The notes: generated by a model from the letters alone, not told the origin. Positions 40,217-49,795 are shown, counted from the first letter of the stretch. The stretch is DNA of 64,000 bases from JALYZC01 sp963725645 (GCA_963725645.1 CAVRZD010000006.1:1426001-1490000); one strand, 5' to 3'. Made by a program: numbers and translations.

Positions 40217-41296
40217 GTGCCGGGTCGCAGCAGGCATCCCGATCACGTACGTGATCAGCGCATCGAGCAGGTCGTTCCGCTCGTGGCTCCGGCGCAGATC
40301 CTCGACGAGATGCCGCTGACCGACGAGCAGGCCGCGGTGGTCCTGCGCGGCCGCTCCGAGGTGCACGCGATCCTGAACGGGGCCGACGACCGCCTGCTGG
40401 CGGTGGTGGGCCCGTGCAGCGTGCACGACATCGACGCGGCGTTGGACTACGCCGGGCGCCTGAGCGTCCAGGCGCAGGAGCTCCGGGACGATCTCTGCCT
40501 GGCCATGCGCGTGTACTTCGAGAAGCCGCGCACCACCACCGGCTGGAAGGGCATGATCAACGACCCGCACCTGGACGGGTCGCGCGACGTCAACGCCGGC
40601 CTCCACATGGCACGAGGCCTGCTCCTGGAGGTCCTGGGCCTGGGCGTTCCGGTGGGCTGCGAGTTCCTGGACCCGATCACCCCGCAGTACATCTCCGACG
40701 CGGTCGCCTGGGGCGCGATCGGCGCGCGAACGACGGAGAGCCAGATCCACCGCCAGCTCGGGTCGGGTCTCTCGATGCCGGTCGGATTCAAGAACCGCAC
40801 CGACGGCAACGTCCAGGTGGCGGTGGACGCGGTACGCGCCGCCGCGGTGTCCCATGCCTTCGCGGGGATCGACGTGACCGGGACGCCCGCGATCCTCCAC
40901 ACGCGTGGCAACCCCGACTGTCACATCATCCTGCGCGGAGGCAGCGACGCGCCGAACTACGGCGCCGCGCCGGTGGCGGACGCCCTCGCGAAGCTGCGCG
41001 CCGCCGGTCTCCCCGAGCGCGTGGTGATCGACGTCTCGCACGACAACAGCGGTAAGGACCCCGACCGCCAGCCCGTGGCGGCGGACGACGTGGCGCGGCA
41101 GGTCGCCGACGGCAGCCATGCCGTCGTCGGCGTGATGCTCGAGTCGTTCCTCGTCGCCGGGCGGCAGGACCTCGGCTCCGGCACACCGCTCACGTACGGC
41201 CAGTCGATCACGGACGCCTGCATGGACTGGGAGACCACGGTCGGCGTGCTCGACCGTCTTGCGAGCGCGGTCAGGGCGCGTCGCGGCCGCGCATGA
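40217..41296 (+). CDS. aroG: DAHP synthase, AroFGH (Escherichia coli) type
   Basis: A second DAHP synthase of the class I alpha type, 359 residues: 'LLAVVGPCSVHDIDAALDYA', 'LCLAMRVYFEKPRTTTGWKG', 'INDPHLDGSRDVNAGLHMAR', 'CEFLDPITPQYISDAVAWGA', 'GARTTESQIHRQLGSGLSMP', 'VGFKNRTDGNVQVAVDAVRA' and 'VIDVSHDNSGKDPDRQPVAA'. GTG 40217 starts 1 nt after the aroF stop. Two structurally different isozymes in one operon probably differ in feedback control. The symbol follows the E. coli paralogue family and is not exact. Confidence 0.92.
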   Translation: MPGRSRHPDHVRDQRIEQVVPLVAPAQILDEMPLTDEQAAVVLRGRSEVHAILNGADDRLLAVVGPCSVHDIDAALDYAGRLSVQAQELRDDLCLAMRVYFEKPRTTTGWKGMINDPHLDGSRDVNAGLHMARGLLLEVLGLGVPVGCEFLDPITPQYISDAVAWGAIGARTTESQIHRQLGSGLSMPVGFKNRTDGNVQVAVDAVRAAAVSHAFAGIDVTGTPAILHTRGNPDCHIILRGGSDAPNYGAAPVADALAKLRAAGLPERVVIDVSHDNSGKDPDRQPVAADDVARQVADGSHAVVGVMLESFLVAGRQDLGSGTPLTYGQSITDACMDWETTVGVLDRLASAVRARRGRA

Positions 41297-42369
41297 CGAT
41301 CGCCGTCATCGGCGTCGGCCTGATCGGCGGCTCGATCGGGCTGGCCGCGCGCGAGCGCCTCGGCGCGACGGTGCAGGGATTCGACGCAGGCGACGGCGTG
41401 CTCGACGCCGCGCTGGGGCGCGGCGCGGTGGACCGCGCGTGCGCGAGTCCGGCCGAGGCGGTCGAGGGGGCCGAGACGGTGTTCGTCGCGGTTCCGGTCG
41501 GCGCCGTGCCCGGCGCGGTCGGGGAGGCCCTGGCTGCCGCGGGCGAGGACGTGCGTCGTCACGGACGTGGGCTCGACCAAGCGCGACGTCGTCGCCGCCC
41601 ACGCGGACCCGCGCTTCGTCGGCGGCCACCCGCTGACCGGCGCGGAGACCGCCGGCGTCGAGCACGCGCGCGTCGACCTGTTCGAGGGCGCCACCTGGTA
41701 CTTGACGCCGACGGCGACGACGTCGGGGATGCTCTACGAGCGCCTGCACCGCACGATCGCCGGGCTCGGCGCCCACCCGGCCGCGATCGACGCCGCCACG
41801 CACGACCGCCTGCTGGCCAACGTCTCGCACCTGCCGCACGTGCTCGCCAACGTGCTCGTCTCGCAGGCCGCGGACACCCTGGCCGGACGAGAACGAGCGC
41901 CTGCCCGCCACCGGGCCGAGCTTCCGCGACGCCACCCGCGTCGCCGGCGCCAACGGGGCGATATGGACGGATATCTATCTGTCAAACCGCGATGCCCTGG
42001 TCCAGCAGCTCGACGAAACCGCTCGCGCGGCTCGCCGGCGTCCGCGACGCGCTCGTGGCCGGCGGACGCGCGACGGCATCGCGGCCTGGAACGAGCGCGC
42101 CGCCGACGACCGGCGGGCGCTGCTCGAGGCCGGCCTCGCCGGCGGCCCGGTGCACGAGCTGCGGGTGTCGGTGCCGAACCGCCCGGGCGTGGTGGCGGAG
42201 ATCGCGCTCGAGCTGGGCCGCGCTGGCATCAACATCACCGACATGGCCCTGTATCCCGCCGACGGACATGCGCGAGGGCGTCGTCGCGCTGTGGATCGCG
42301 GGCGACGAGCCCGCCGCGCGCGCAGCCGAGCGCGCGGCGGCGCTGGGCTTCCCGGTGGCGCGGGCGTGA
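41293..42369 (+). CDS. tyrA: prephenate dehydrogenase with ACT domain, multiply frameshifted
   Basis: Oxidises prephenate to hydroxyphenylpyruvate for Tyr synthesis. ATGA overlap with the DAHP synthase gene. Pieces in three frames: 'MTIAVIGVGLIGGSIGLAAR' (NAD-binding GxGxxG), then 'DVVAAHADPRFVGGHPLTGA' (conserved GGHP), 'GPSFRDATRVAGANGAIWTD' and a C-terminal ACT domain 'HELRVSVPNRPGVVAEIALE' to 'VALWIAGDEPAARAAERAAA'. At least six net +1 shifts occur, near 41551, 41888, 42030, 42065, 42071 and 42264. With one base removed at each, a continuous protein of about 355 residues results. As written the gene cannot be expressed whole; sequence error is likely. Confidence 0.8.
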   Translation: MTIAVIGVGLIGGSIGLAARERLGATVQGFDAGDGVLDAALGRGAVDRACASPAEAVEGAETVFVAVPVGAVPGAVGEALAAAGEDVRRHGRGLDQARRRRRPRGPALRRRPPADRRGDRRRRARARRPVRGRHLVLDADGDDVGDALRAPAPHDRRARRPPGRDRRRHARPPAGQRLAPAARARQRARLAGRGHPGRTRTSACPPPGRASATPPASPAPTGRYGRISICQTAMPWSSSSTKPLARLAGVRDALVAGGRATASRPGTSAPPTTGGRCSRPASPAARCTSCGCRCRTARAWWRRSRSSWAALASTSPTWPCIPPTDMREGVVALWIAGDEPAARAAERAAALGFPVARA

Positions 42370-43675
42370 CCCGCGTCCGCTTCGATCCGGCGCCCGCGCT
42401 GAAGGGGACGATCACCGCGCCGCCGGACAAGTCGATCTCCCATCGCGCGGCCCTGTTCGCCGCGATGAGCGACGAGCCCGTCTCGATCGTCAACTACCTC
42501 GACGCCGGCGACACCAACTCCACGCTCGACGCGATCCGCGCGCTCGGCGTGATCGTCGAGCAGCGCCCGGACGAGCTGCTGGTCCGCGGCGGCGGGCTGC
42601 GCAGCGTGCAGGAGCTCGACGCTCCCGATCGACGTCGGCAACGCCGGCACCCTGATGCGCCTGCTGCCCGGCTGGCTCGCGGGCCAGGACGGGGGCAGCT
42701 GGACGCTCGACGGCGACGAGTCGATCCGCCGCCGTCCCGTGGACCGGATCGCGGAGCCGCTGCGCATGATGGGCGCGCAGGTCGACGCGCGCGACGGCCG
42801 CTTTCCGCCCTTCACGGTCCACGGCGCGCAGCTGCACGGCATCGACTACGAGCTGCCGGTGGCGAGCGCGCAGGTCAAGTCGTGCGTGCTGATCGCGGGG
42901 CTGGTCGCCGATGGCGAGACCGCGGTGATCGAGCCCGTCGGCGACCCGCGACCACACCGAGCGCATGCTGCGAGCGCGCCGGTGTCGACGTCCGCTGTGT
43001 CGGGCGGCGCGCGACGGTCGGCAACGTGGACGAGCTCGAGCTGGACCGTGTCGTCGTTCCCGGCGACCTGTCCTCGGCGGCCTTCCTCGTCGCGGCGGGC
43101 GTGCTCGTCCCGGGCTCGCGGCTGGTGGTCGGAGAACGTCGGCATCGAACTGGACCCGAGCGGGCTTCCTGCGCATCGTCGAGCGGATGGGCGCGGTCGT
43201 CGTCGGCGACCTGGAGGACGAGCCGGAGGAGGTCCCGGCGGAGGAGCCGGTGTCCGACCTCGACGTGCGCGCCGGCCCGCTCGTCGCCACCGACGTCGAG
43301 CCCGACGAGGTGCCGCTGGCGATCGACGAGCTGCCGCTGGTGGCGCTGCTGGCGTGCTTCGCCGAAGGCGAGACCGTCGTCCGCGGGGCGCACGAGCTGC
43401 GGCTGAAGGAGACCGACCGCATCGCCGCCGTCGTCGACGGGCTGCGCGGGCTCGGCGCCGAGATCGAGGCCTGGGACGACGGGTTCGCGGTCACGGGCAC
43501 CGGCGGCCTGCAGGGCGGGCCGCTCGACGCCCAGGGCGACCACCGCCTCGCGATGCTGGGCGCGGTGGCCGGCCTCGCCTCGCGCGACGGCGTCGAGGTG
43601 ATCGGCATGGACGCGGCCGCCATCTCGTATCCGGACTTCCTCGACGACATGCGCGCGCTGGAGGCCGTCGCCTAG
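42366..43675 (+). CDS. aroA: 5-enolpyruvylshikimate-3-phosphate synthase, multiply frameshifted
   Basis: EPSP synthase of the shikimate pathway. GTG 42366 overlaps the tyrA stop. Fragments: 'LKGTITAPPDKSISHRAALF' (PEP-binding start), 'IDVGNAGTLMRLLPGWLAGQ', 'RRRPVDRIAEPLRMMGAQVD', 'VASAQVKSCVLIAGLVADGE', 'VVVPGDLSSAAFLVAAGVLV', 'GFLRIVERMGAVVVGDLEDE', 'ELRLKETDRIAAVVDGLRGL' and 'GDHRLAMLGAVAGLASRDGV'. Net +1 shifts lie near 42624, 42940, 42977, 43131 and 43147; the remaining 500 bp is one frame. All catalytic regions are present, so the gene is probably intact in the organism. Confidence 0.82.
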
Positions 43676-43838
43676 TGGCCCCTCCCGCGACGGCGGACCC
43701 GAAACGGCGGCCCCAGATCGCCGGCTGGCCGCGTCCTCAGTCGAGCCAATGCCGCCAGCATTGCCCTCTCCCTGCGTCCTCGCCAGCCGACGCCTGGGCC
43801 GCGCCGTTCCGCGCCCGACGTCACGAGAAGGACCACGC

Positions 43839-44459
43839 GTGATCGTCGCCATCGACGGGCCCGCCGGCGCGGGCAAGTCGACCGTGGCCCGCGCCGTCGC
43901 CGAGGCGCTGGGCTTCACCTACCTCGACTCGGGGGCGATGTACCGGACGGTCGCGCTGGGCGCGCTCGAGCGCGGGCGGCCGCCCGCGGAGGTGGCGCGC
44001 GACGCCGAGATCGAGCTGGGCGACGGCGTGCGGCTCGACGGTCGCGACGTGACCGCCGCGATCCGCGCGCCCGAGGTCTCCGAGGCGGCCTCGCGCGTGG
44101 CCGCCGACCCCGACGTGCGCGCGGCGCTGGTGGAGCGCCAGCGGGCGCCTGATGGCGACCGGCGACTGGGTCGCCGAGGGGCGCGACATCGGCACCGTCG
44201 TGGCGCCGGACGCCGCGGTCAAGGTGTTCCTCACCGCGAGCCCCGAGGAGCGCGCGCGGCGGCGGGCGGCCGAGCTGGGCGCCGACACGCGACGCGGTGC
44301 TCGCCGACCAGGCGACTGCGCGACGAGCGTGACCGCACGCGCGCGCACAGCCCGCTGCGCCCGGCGGCGGGGGCCGTCGAGCTCGACACGACCGGGCTGT
44401 CGGTCGATCAGGTCGTGGCGCGCATCGCCGCGCTCGTCGCCGCCGCGCGCGCGGCGTGA
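43839..44459 (+). CDS. cmk: cytidylate kinase, frameshifted
   Basis: Phosphorylates CMP and dCMP. GTG 43839 after agaagga; 'VIVAIDGPAGAGKSTVARAV' is the P-loop start, 'LGFTYLDSGAMYRTVALGAL' the nucleotide-binding region. After a net +1 shift near 44146 the frame continues 'MATGDWVAEGRDIGTVVAPD' (conserved GRDIGT) and 'VKVFLTASPEERARRRAAEL'; further +1 shifts near 44290 and 44324 lead to 'LRDERDRTRAHSPLRPAAGA' and 'VELDTTGLSVDQVVARI'. The corrected length of about 205 residues is a little short of the usual 220. A 163-bp gap without recognisable features precedes it. Confidence 0.82.
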   Translation: MIVAIDGPAGAGKSTVARAVAEALGFTYLDSGAMYRTVALGALERGRPPAEVARDAEIELGDGVRLDGRDVTAAIRAPEVSEAASRVAADPDVRAALVERQRAPDGDRRLGRRGARHRHRRGAGRRGQGVPHREPRGARAAAGGRAGRRHATRCSPTRRLRDERDRTRAHSPLRPAAGAVELDTTGLSVDQVVARIAALVAAARAA

Positions 44460-44499
44460 CGCCCGCCGCTCGCCCGGTCCGCCGTGCATACTCGTTGTC

Positions 44500-45849
44500 A
44501 TGAAGGTTGCGGTCGTCGGCTATCCGAACGTCGGGAAGTCATCGCTGGTCAACCGCCTCGCCGGCTCGCGCGAGGCGGTCGTGCACGAGCGCGCCGGGGT
44601 GACCCGCGACCGCAAGGAGGTGCCCGCCGAGTGGAGCGGGCACGGCTTCACCCTGGTCGACACCGGGGGCGTGGACCTCGCCGACCGCGACGCGCTCGCC
44701 GTCGCGGTGCAGGACCAGGCCCGGGCCGCGCTCGCCGATGCCGCCGTGGTCGTCCTGGTGGTGGACGCACGCGCGGGGCTGGGCCCGGGCGACGAGGAAC
44801 TGGCCGTGCTGCTGCGGGGCTCGGACCGGCCCGTGGTGGTGGCGGCGAACAAGTGCGACGCGTCCGCCGACCTCGCGCTGGCGGCCGAGTTCCACCGCCT
44901 CGGGCTGGGCGACCCTGTGGCCGTGTCGGCCGCGCATGGGCTGGGGACCGGCGACCTGCTGGACCGGGTGGTCGCGTCGCTGCCGGCGGAGGCGGCGGCC
45001 GAGCCGGCCGACGCCGACGCGATCCGCCTGGCCGTGATCGGGCGCCCCAACGTCGGCAAGTCCTCGCTGGTGAACCGCTTCCTCGGCGCCGAGCGCGTGA
45101 TCGTGTCCGACCGCGCGGGGACGACGCGCGACGCGATCGACACGCGACTGGAGGTGGACGGGCGGCCGCTCGTGGTGGTCGACACGGCGGGCCTGCGCCG
45201 CGCCGCCAAGGTGGCCGAGGACATCGAGTACTACACGGCGCTGCGCTCGCGCCGCGCGGCCGAGCGCGCCGACGTCGCCCTCGTCGTGTGCGACGCGGCC
45301 GACGGCGTGACCTCGCAGGACCTCCGCGTGGCCGAGCTGGCCATGCAGAGCGGGTGCGCCACGGCGCTGGTGCTGAACAAGTGGGACCTCGCGGGCGAGC
45401 TCGACCTCGAGCACGAGCGGGCGCGCGTGGCCTCGCGCCTGCGCCTGCGTCCGCGCGTGCTGACCGCCAGCGCCACGACCGGGCGCAACATCGCCCGCGT
45501 GCTGGCCGAGGCCATCGCGCTCGGCGACCGGGCGCGCGAGCGCATCCCGACGCCGGAGCTGAACCGCTTCCTCGCCGACCTCGTGGCGACGCGCCAGCCT
45601 CCGGCCCGCCAGGGCAACCGCCTGAAGCTGCTCTACATGGCCCAGGTCGGTGTGCGGCCACCCCGCTTCGCCGTGCACGTCAACCACCGGCGGCGGCTGA
45701 CGCGCGACTACGCCTACTTCCTCGAGAACCGCCTGCGGGCCCGCTACCGGCTGGAGGGCGTGCCGCTGGTGATCGATTTCGCCGAGCGCGGCCGGCGCCG
45801 CGCCGAGGGCGGACGCCGCGCGACCGGCGCGCCCGCGGGGCCTTCGTGA
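44500..45849 (+). CDS. der: ribosome-associated GTPase Der (EngA)
   Basis: Essential 50S assembly GTPase with two tandem G domains; 449 residues. First P-loop 'VGYPNVGKSSLVNRLAGSRE' (about 7-15), 'TLVDTGGVDLADRDAL' and 'VVAANKCDASADL'; second P-loop 'VIGRPNVGKSSLVNRFLGAE', 'VVDTAGLRRAAKVAEDIEYY' and 'ALVLNKWDLAGELDLE'; then the KH-like domain '...RQGNRLKLLYMAQVGVRPPR'. cmk followed by der is a common gene pair. No frame breaks here, in contrast to the flanking genes. Confidence 0.94.
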   Translation: MKVAVVGYPNVGKSSLVNRLAGSREAVVHERAGVTRDRKEVPAEWSGHGFTLVDTGGVDLADRDALAVAVQDQARAALADAAVVVLVVDARAGLGPGDEELAVLLRGSDRPVVVAANKCDASADLALAAEFHRLGLGDPVAVSAAHGLGTGDLLDRVVASLPAEAAAEPADADAIRLAVIGRPNVGKSSLVNRFLGAERVIVSDRAGTTRDAIDTRLEVDGRPLVVVDTAGLRRAAKVAEDIEYYTALRSRRAAERADVALVVCDAADGVTSQDLRVAELAMQSGCATALVLNKWDLAGELDLEHERARVASRLRLRPRVLTASATTGRNIARVLAEAIALGDRARERIPTPELNRFLADLVATRQPPARQGNRLKLLYMAQVGVRPPRFAVHVNHRRRLTRDYAYFLENRLRARYRLEGVPLVIDFAERGRRRAEGGRRATGAPAGPS

Positions 45850-45865
45850 TTCACTGTCGCGCCGC

Positions 45866-47515
45866 GTGACCGAGACCGCCACGCCCCCTCGCGACCGCGG
45901 CCCGAGCAGGGACGACCTCCTCGCCGCCGCGTACCGCCGCAGGCGCGCGCTCGCCCTCGTCGCGGCCGGGCTGCTCGTCCTCGTGGTGGTGCTGCTGCTG
46001 CGCTCGTGCGGCGGGGACTCGCCACCGGCGCAGGGCGCGGCGAAGTTCGTCCCCGCGCGCGTGCTGGCTTGGGTCCACGTCTCCACCGACCGGGATCGCG
46101 ACGGCGTGCGCCGCGCGCTGGCGCTCGCAAAGCGATTCCCGAGCTACGGCCGCCTGCAGGATGCGCTGCTGACGCGGCTCGCCAGCGGCTCCGCGCCCGT
46201 TCGCTACGACCGCGACCTCGCTCCGTGGCTCGGCAAGGAAATCGGACTTGCGCTGCTCGATACGACCGGGCAGACCGCGGGCACGCTGATCGTCGCCGCG
46301 GTGGCGGATCGGGGCAAGGCCGACGCGTACGTGCGGCGCGCCGGGCAGTCCTCGACGACCACCTACCGCCGCGTCAAGATCCGCCGCTTCGGCGCCGTCG
46401 CGAGCACGATCACGGGCGGCTACCTGCTGATTGGCCAGGAGTCCGTCCTGCGCGGCGTGATCGACTCGACGCACGGCCGGGGGCGGACGCTCGCCGCCGA
46501 CCCGACCTACCGCCGGGCGATGCACGGGCTTCCGACGGGCCGCGTGGCCGATGCGTTTCTCACGCCGGGCGGCGTGCGCCGCCTGCTCGAGCCGCAGGGC
46601 GGCCCGCTCGGGGTCGCCGGGGTCCTGCTCGACCAGCCCGCCCTCGCCGGAGCAGGGGTGGCGCTCACCGCCCAGGACGGGGACGCCCGGCTGACCGTCC
46701 GCTCGATCCGCGACCCGCGCCTGGCGCGGAACCGGCCGGCCACCTTCGGCGCCTTCGCTCCCAGCCTCACGAGCGCCGTGCCGAAGAACGCGATGGCCTA
46801 CGTCGGCATCAGCGGCCTGGACAAGGCCGCCCGCCGCATCCTCTCGATCAGCGCCGCCACCGGCGCCGCCGGCGCGCGCATCCAACGCCTGCTGCGCACC
46901 CGCGCCCGCGACTTCTCGCGCCGCACCGGCGTCAACGTCGAGCGCGACGTGCTGCCGCTGTTCCGGGGGGAAGTTGCGCTGTGGCTGGCCTCGTCGCTGC
47001 CCTCCCCGTACCTGACGCTGATCGCGCGCACGACGGACGAGGCGCGGACCCGCGCCGCACTGGGCAAGCTGCAGGCGCCGCTGGTGCAGCTGTTCCTGCC
47101 CCAGACCGCCCAGCCCGGGCAGGCGCCGACGTTCGCCGAGCGCGACATCGGCGGCGGCGTGCAGGCCTTCTCGCTCGACCTCGCCCCCGGGGTGCAGATC
47201 AACTACGCCGTGTTCGACGGCAAGCTGGTGATCTCCACGAACCTCGCGGGCGTGCGCGCGGTCAAGCGCGCGGACGGCTCGCTGACGGACAACGGCGCCT
47301 ATCAGGCCACCCTTGGGCATCGCCCGAAGCGGGTGACCTCGCTAGTCTTCCTCGACTTCAGCCAGCTCCTCGGACTGGGCGAGCGCACGGGGCTCAACGC
47401 CAGCCGCAACTACCTCGCGGCGCGCAACGACCTCCGGCGCATACGGGCGCTCGGCGCCTCCACGTCCGGCGGGGGGACGGAATCGACCACGGAGCTTCGC
47501 CTGCAGATCTCATGA
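45866..47515 (+). CDS. DUF3352-family membrane-anchored protein
   Basis: 549 residues with a basic cytoplasmic N-terminus, one membrane helix ('RALALVAAGLLVLVVVLLLR') and a large predicted extracellular part: 'FVPARVLAWVHVSTDRDRDG', 'DLAPWLGKEIGLALLDTTGQ', 'GYLLIGQESVLRGVIDSTHG', 'AMAYVGISGLDKAARRILSI' and 'GVQINYAVFDGKLVISTNLA', in the style of the DUF3352 family of actinobacteria and cyanobacteria. Function unknown. GTG start; metK overlaps its stop in ATGA, a tight link to the SAM synthetase gene. Confidence 0.75.
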   Translation: MTETATPPRDRGPSRDDLLAAAYRRRRALALVAAGLLVLVVVLLLRSCGGDSPPAQGAAKFVPARVLAWVHVSTDRDRDGVRRALALAKRFPSYGRLQDALLTRLASGSAPVRYDRDLAPWLGKEIGLALLDTTGQTAGTLIVAAVADRGKADAYVRRAGQSSTTTYRRVKIRRFGAVASTITGGYLLIGQESVLRGVIDSTHGRGRTLAADPTYRRAMHGLPTGRVADAFLTPGGVRRLLEPQGGPLGVAGVLLDQPALAGAGVALTAQDGDARLTVRSIRDPRLARNRPATFGAFAPSLTSAVPKNAMAYVGISGLDKAARRILSISAATGAAGARIQRLLRTRARDFSRRTGVNVERDVLPLFRGEVALWLASSLPSPYLTLIARTTDEARTRAALGKLQAPLVQLFLPQTAQPGQAPTFAERDIGGGVQAFSLDLAPGVQINYAVFDGKLVISTNLAGVRAVKRADGSLTDNGAYQATLGHRPKRVTSLVFLDFSQLLGLGERTGLNASRNYLAARNDLRRIRALGASTSGGGTESTTELRLQIS

Positions 47516-48764
47516 CCCAGCTTTCCGACAACGAGTTCCTGTTCACGTCGGAGTCGGTGACCGAGGGCCACCCCGACAAGGTCGCCGACCAGATCTCCGA
47601 CGGCGTGCTCGATGCCGTCCTGCGCGACGACCCGAACGGCCGCGTCGCCTGCGAGACGCTCGTGAACACGGGGCTCGTCGTCGTCTCCGGCGAGATCTCG
47701 ACCGACGACGTACGTGGACATCCAGGACATCGCCCGCGAGACGATCCGCAAGATCGGCTACACCGACGCGGACCTCGGCTTCTCGGCCGACTCGTGCGCC
47801 GTCATCAACGCGATCGACAAGCAGTCGCCGGACATCGCCCAGGGCGTGGACGAGGCGCTCGAGGCGCGCACGGACCCCGCCGACGACGACGAGCTCGACG
47901 TCGCCGGCGCGGGCGACCAGGGCATGATGTTCGGCTACGCCACGCGCGAGACGCCCGAGCTGATGCCGACTGCCGATCTCGCTCGCCCACAAGCTCGCCC
48001 ACCGCCTCGCCGAGGTGCGCCGGGCCGACGTGATTCCGTACCTGCGGCCGGACGGGAAGACCCAGGTCACCGTCCGCTACGAGAACGGCCGCCCGATCGA
48101 GATCGAGAAGGTCCTGATCTCCACCCAGCACCGTGACGGGATCGACGCGGACACGATGATCCGGCCGGACCTGTGGGAGCACGTGGTGCACCCCGTGCTG
48201 CCGGCCGAGCTCTACGACGAGCGCAAGCTCAACACGCCGAAGAACCTGCTCGTCAACCCGACGGGGCGGTTCGTGATCGGCGGCCCGGTCGGCGATTGCG
48301 GCCTGACGGGACGCAAGATCATCGTCGACACCTACGGCGGCATGGCCCGCCACGGCGGCGGCGCCTTCAGCGGGAAGGACCCGTCGAAGGTCGACCGCTC
48401 GGCGGCCTACGCGGCCCGCTACGTGGCCAAGAACGTGGTCGCGGCCGGCCTGGCCGACCGCTGCGAGGTCCAGGTGGCGTACGCGATCGGCGTTGCGCAC
48501 CCGGTGTCGGTGATGGTCGAGACGTTCGGCACCGAGCGCGTCCCGGTGGCGAGGATCCGTGAGCTCATCGACGAGCAGTTCGACCTGCGGCCGGGCGCGT
48601 TCCGCAAGTACCTGGACCTGCACCGGCCGATCTTCCAGAAGACGGCGGCCTACGGCCACTTCGGCCGCGAGGACCACGACTTCACCTGGGAGAAGACGGA
48701 CAAGGCCGAGGCGCTGCGGGCGGCGGCCGGCGTCGAGCAGGGCGCGGTCGGCTCGCCCGGCTGA
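47512..48764 (+). CDS. metK: S-adenosylmethionine synthetase, frameshifted twice
   Basis: Makes SAM from methionine and ATP. 'FLFTSESVTEGHPDKVADQI' (HPDK motif), 'CETLVNTGLVVVSGEIST', then after a net +1 shift near 47710 'VDIQDIARETIRKIGYTDAD' and 'GAGDQGMMFGYATRETPELM' (conserved GAGDQG). After another near 47972 it reads 'RRADVIPYLRPDGKTQVTVR', 'FVIGGPVGDCGLTGRKIIVD' and 'TYGGMARHGGGAFSGKDPSK', then to the end. The corrected protein has about 417 residues, near the usual length. No SAM riboswitch is possible, as the start overlaps the upstream gene. Confidence 0.88.
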
Positions 48765-48793
48765 TCCGGCAGGGCCCGTCCCGCGAACACCGA

Positions 48794-48818
48794 TCCTGGG
48801 GCGCCACACGACCCAGGA
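48794..48818 (+). promoter_or_regulatory. hairpin overlapping the Shine-Dalgarno sequence
   Basis: tcctggg (48794-48800) pairs perfectly with cccagga (48812-48818) around an 11-nt loop. The ribosome-binding site aggagg (48815-48820) of the SnoaL-like gene lies half inside the 3' arm. The structure could reduce translation and be opened by a factor or by temperature. Confidence 0.35.
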
Positions 48819-48827
48819 GGTTCGAAG

Positions 48828-49253
48828 ATGTCCGCTGAGTCCGAAGCGCTGGCCCGTCGCTACTTCGAGGAGCTCTGCAACGGCCGCCAGCTCGACGTCG
48901 CCGACGAGATCATCGCCGCCGATCACGTCTACCACGACAACCAGTCCCCGCCGACCGCGCCGGGCCCGGACGCCATCAAGGAGACCGTCGCGATCTACCA
49001 GGACACGCTGGACGGGCACTGGAACGTGCGCGAGATCTTCAGCGCCGGCGACCGCGTCGTCACGCGCTGGACCGGCACGGGCACGCACAGGGCCGAGCTG
49101 CTCGGCGTGCGGCCGACGGGGAACGACATCTCGGTCGAGGCGATCACGATCATGCGCATCGCCGACGGCAAGATCGCCGAGAACTGGACGACCTGGGAGG
49201 CGCTCGCACTGGCCCAGCAGATCGGCGCGGTGCCCACGCCGGCGTCGGCCTAG
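48828..49253 (+). CDS. SnoaL-like / ester cyclase-type protein
   Basis: 141-residue protein of the NTF2-like superfamily: 'ALARRYFEELCNGRQLDVAD', 'IIAADHVYHDNQSPPTAPGP', 'REIFSAGDRVVTRWTGTGTH' and 'ITIMRIADGKIAENWTTWEA' match the SnoaL-like polyketide cyclase group, a small cone-shaped fold used as cyclase, isomerase or binding protein. No polyketide genes are near; the substrate is unknown. A strong aggagg ribosome-binding site fixes the ATG. Convergent with the PH-domain gene, with a 4-nt overlap of stops. Confidence 0.8.
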   Translation: MSAESEALARRYFEELCNGRQLDVADEIIAADHVYHDNQSPPTAPGPDAIKETVAIYQDTLDGHWNVREIFSAGDRVVTRWTGTGTHRAELLGVRPTGNDISVEAITIMRIADGKIAENWTTWEALALAQQIGAVPTPASA

Positions 49254-49795
49254 GAGCCCGGCGGGGCCTGCGGCGGCGGTGCCGCCGGCGGGGGCGGCGC
49301 GGCCGCGAGGCCCTGCTGCTGGAGGCTCTGCGCCTGCGCCTGCGAGGCCTCGTGCAGCGCCTGCTCGACCTTCTTGGAGACCTTCTCGGGCTGGGCGACG
49401 CCGGCGAAGGCGAAGTCCGAGTCGTCGGTGCCGGCCGTGTCGAAGTCGACGGTCCCGACCTGCAGGATGCGCTCGAGCACGCCCTGGTCGGTGTTGACGT
49501 TCTGGATGCGGTCCACGCGTGTCTCCTGCACGTTGCGGGAGATGATCCCGCGGCGAATGCGCAGGCGCTGGTTGGTGATCGAGTAGGTGGTGGCGATCCG
49601 CTTGACGAAGCCGACGACGACGGCGACGGCGAGCAGCACGACGGCGACCAGGACGCCGAGGCCGACCGAGCCCACCAGCCAGCAGATCGCGCCGATGATC
49701 ACGGCGACGACGAGCCCCTTGAGGTAGAAGCTCAGGATCGCCCGCCACGACGGATGGCCGTGGAAGACGATGTGCTCGCCGTCACGCAGGTCCAC
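49250..49795 (-). CDS. PH-domain (bPH2/YdbS-like) membrane protein
   Basis: 181 residues. 'LRDGEHIVFHGHPSWRAILS' and the double hydrophobic segment (about residues 22-65, 'YLKGLVVAVIIGAICWLVGS' then 'VLVAVVLLAVAVVVGF') are followed by 'YSITNQRLRIRRGIISRNVQ', 'ETRVDRIQNVNTDQGVLERI' and 'LQVGTVDFDTAG', the bacterial PH-like YdbS/bPH2 pattern. A Gln/Pro/Ala-rich tail ends the protein. Probable cytoplasmic PH domain after two membrane helices; role unknown. GTG start. Divergent from priA. Confidence 0.8.
   Translation of the reverse strand: MDLRDGEHIVFHGHPSWRAILSFYLKGLVVAVIIGAICWLVGSVGLGVLVAVVLLAVAVVVGFVKRIATTYSITNQRLRIRRGIISRNVQETRVDRIQNVNTDQGVLERILQVGTVDFDTAGTDDSDFAFAGVAQPEKVSKKVEQALHEASQAQAQSLQQQGLAAAPPPPAAPPPQAPPGS

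Noticed and set aside
41293..44459. A shared motif or consistent codon-boundary position at the +1 breaks, as would be expected for programmed frameshifting
   Set aside because: Reading from one frame to the next always places the extra base at a codon boundary, so that pattern is produced by the method. Codons before the breaks are diverse and no common slippery sequence or following stop codon is seen.
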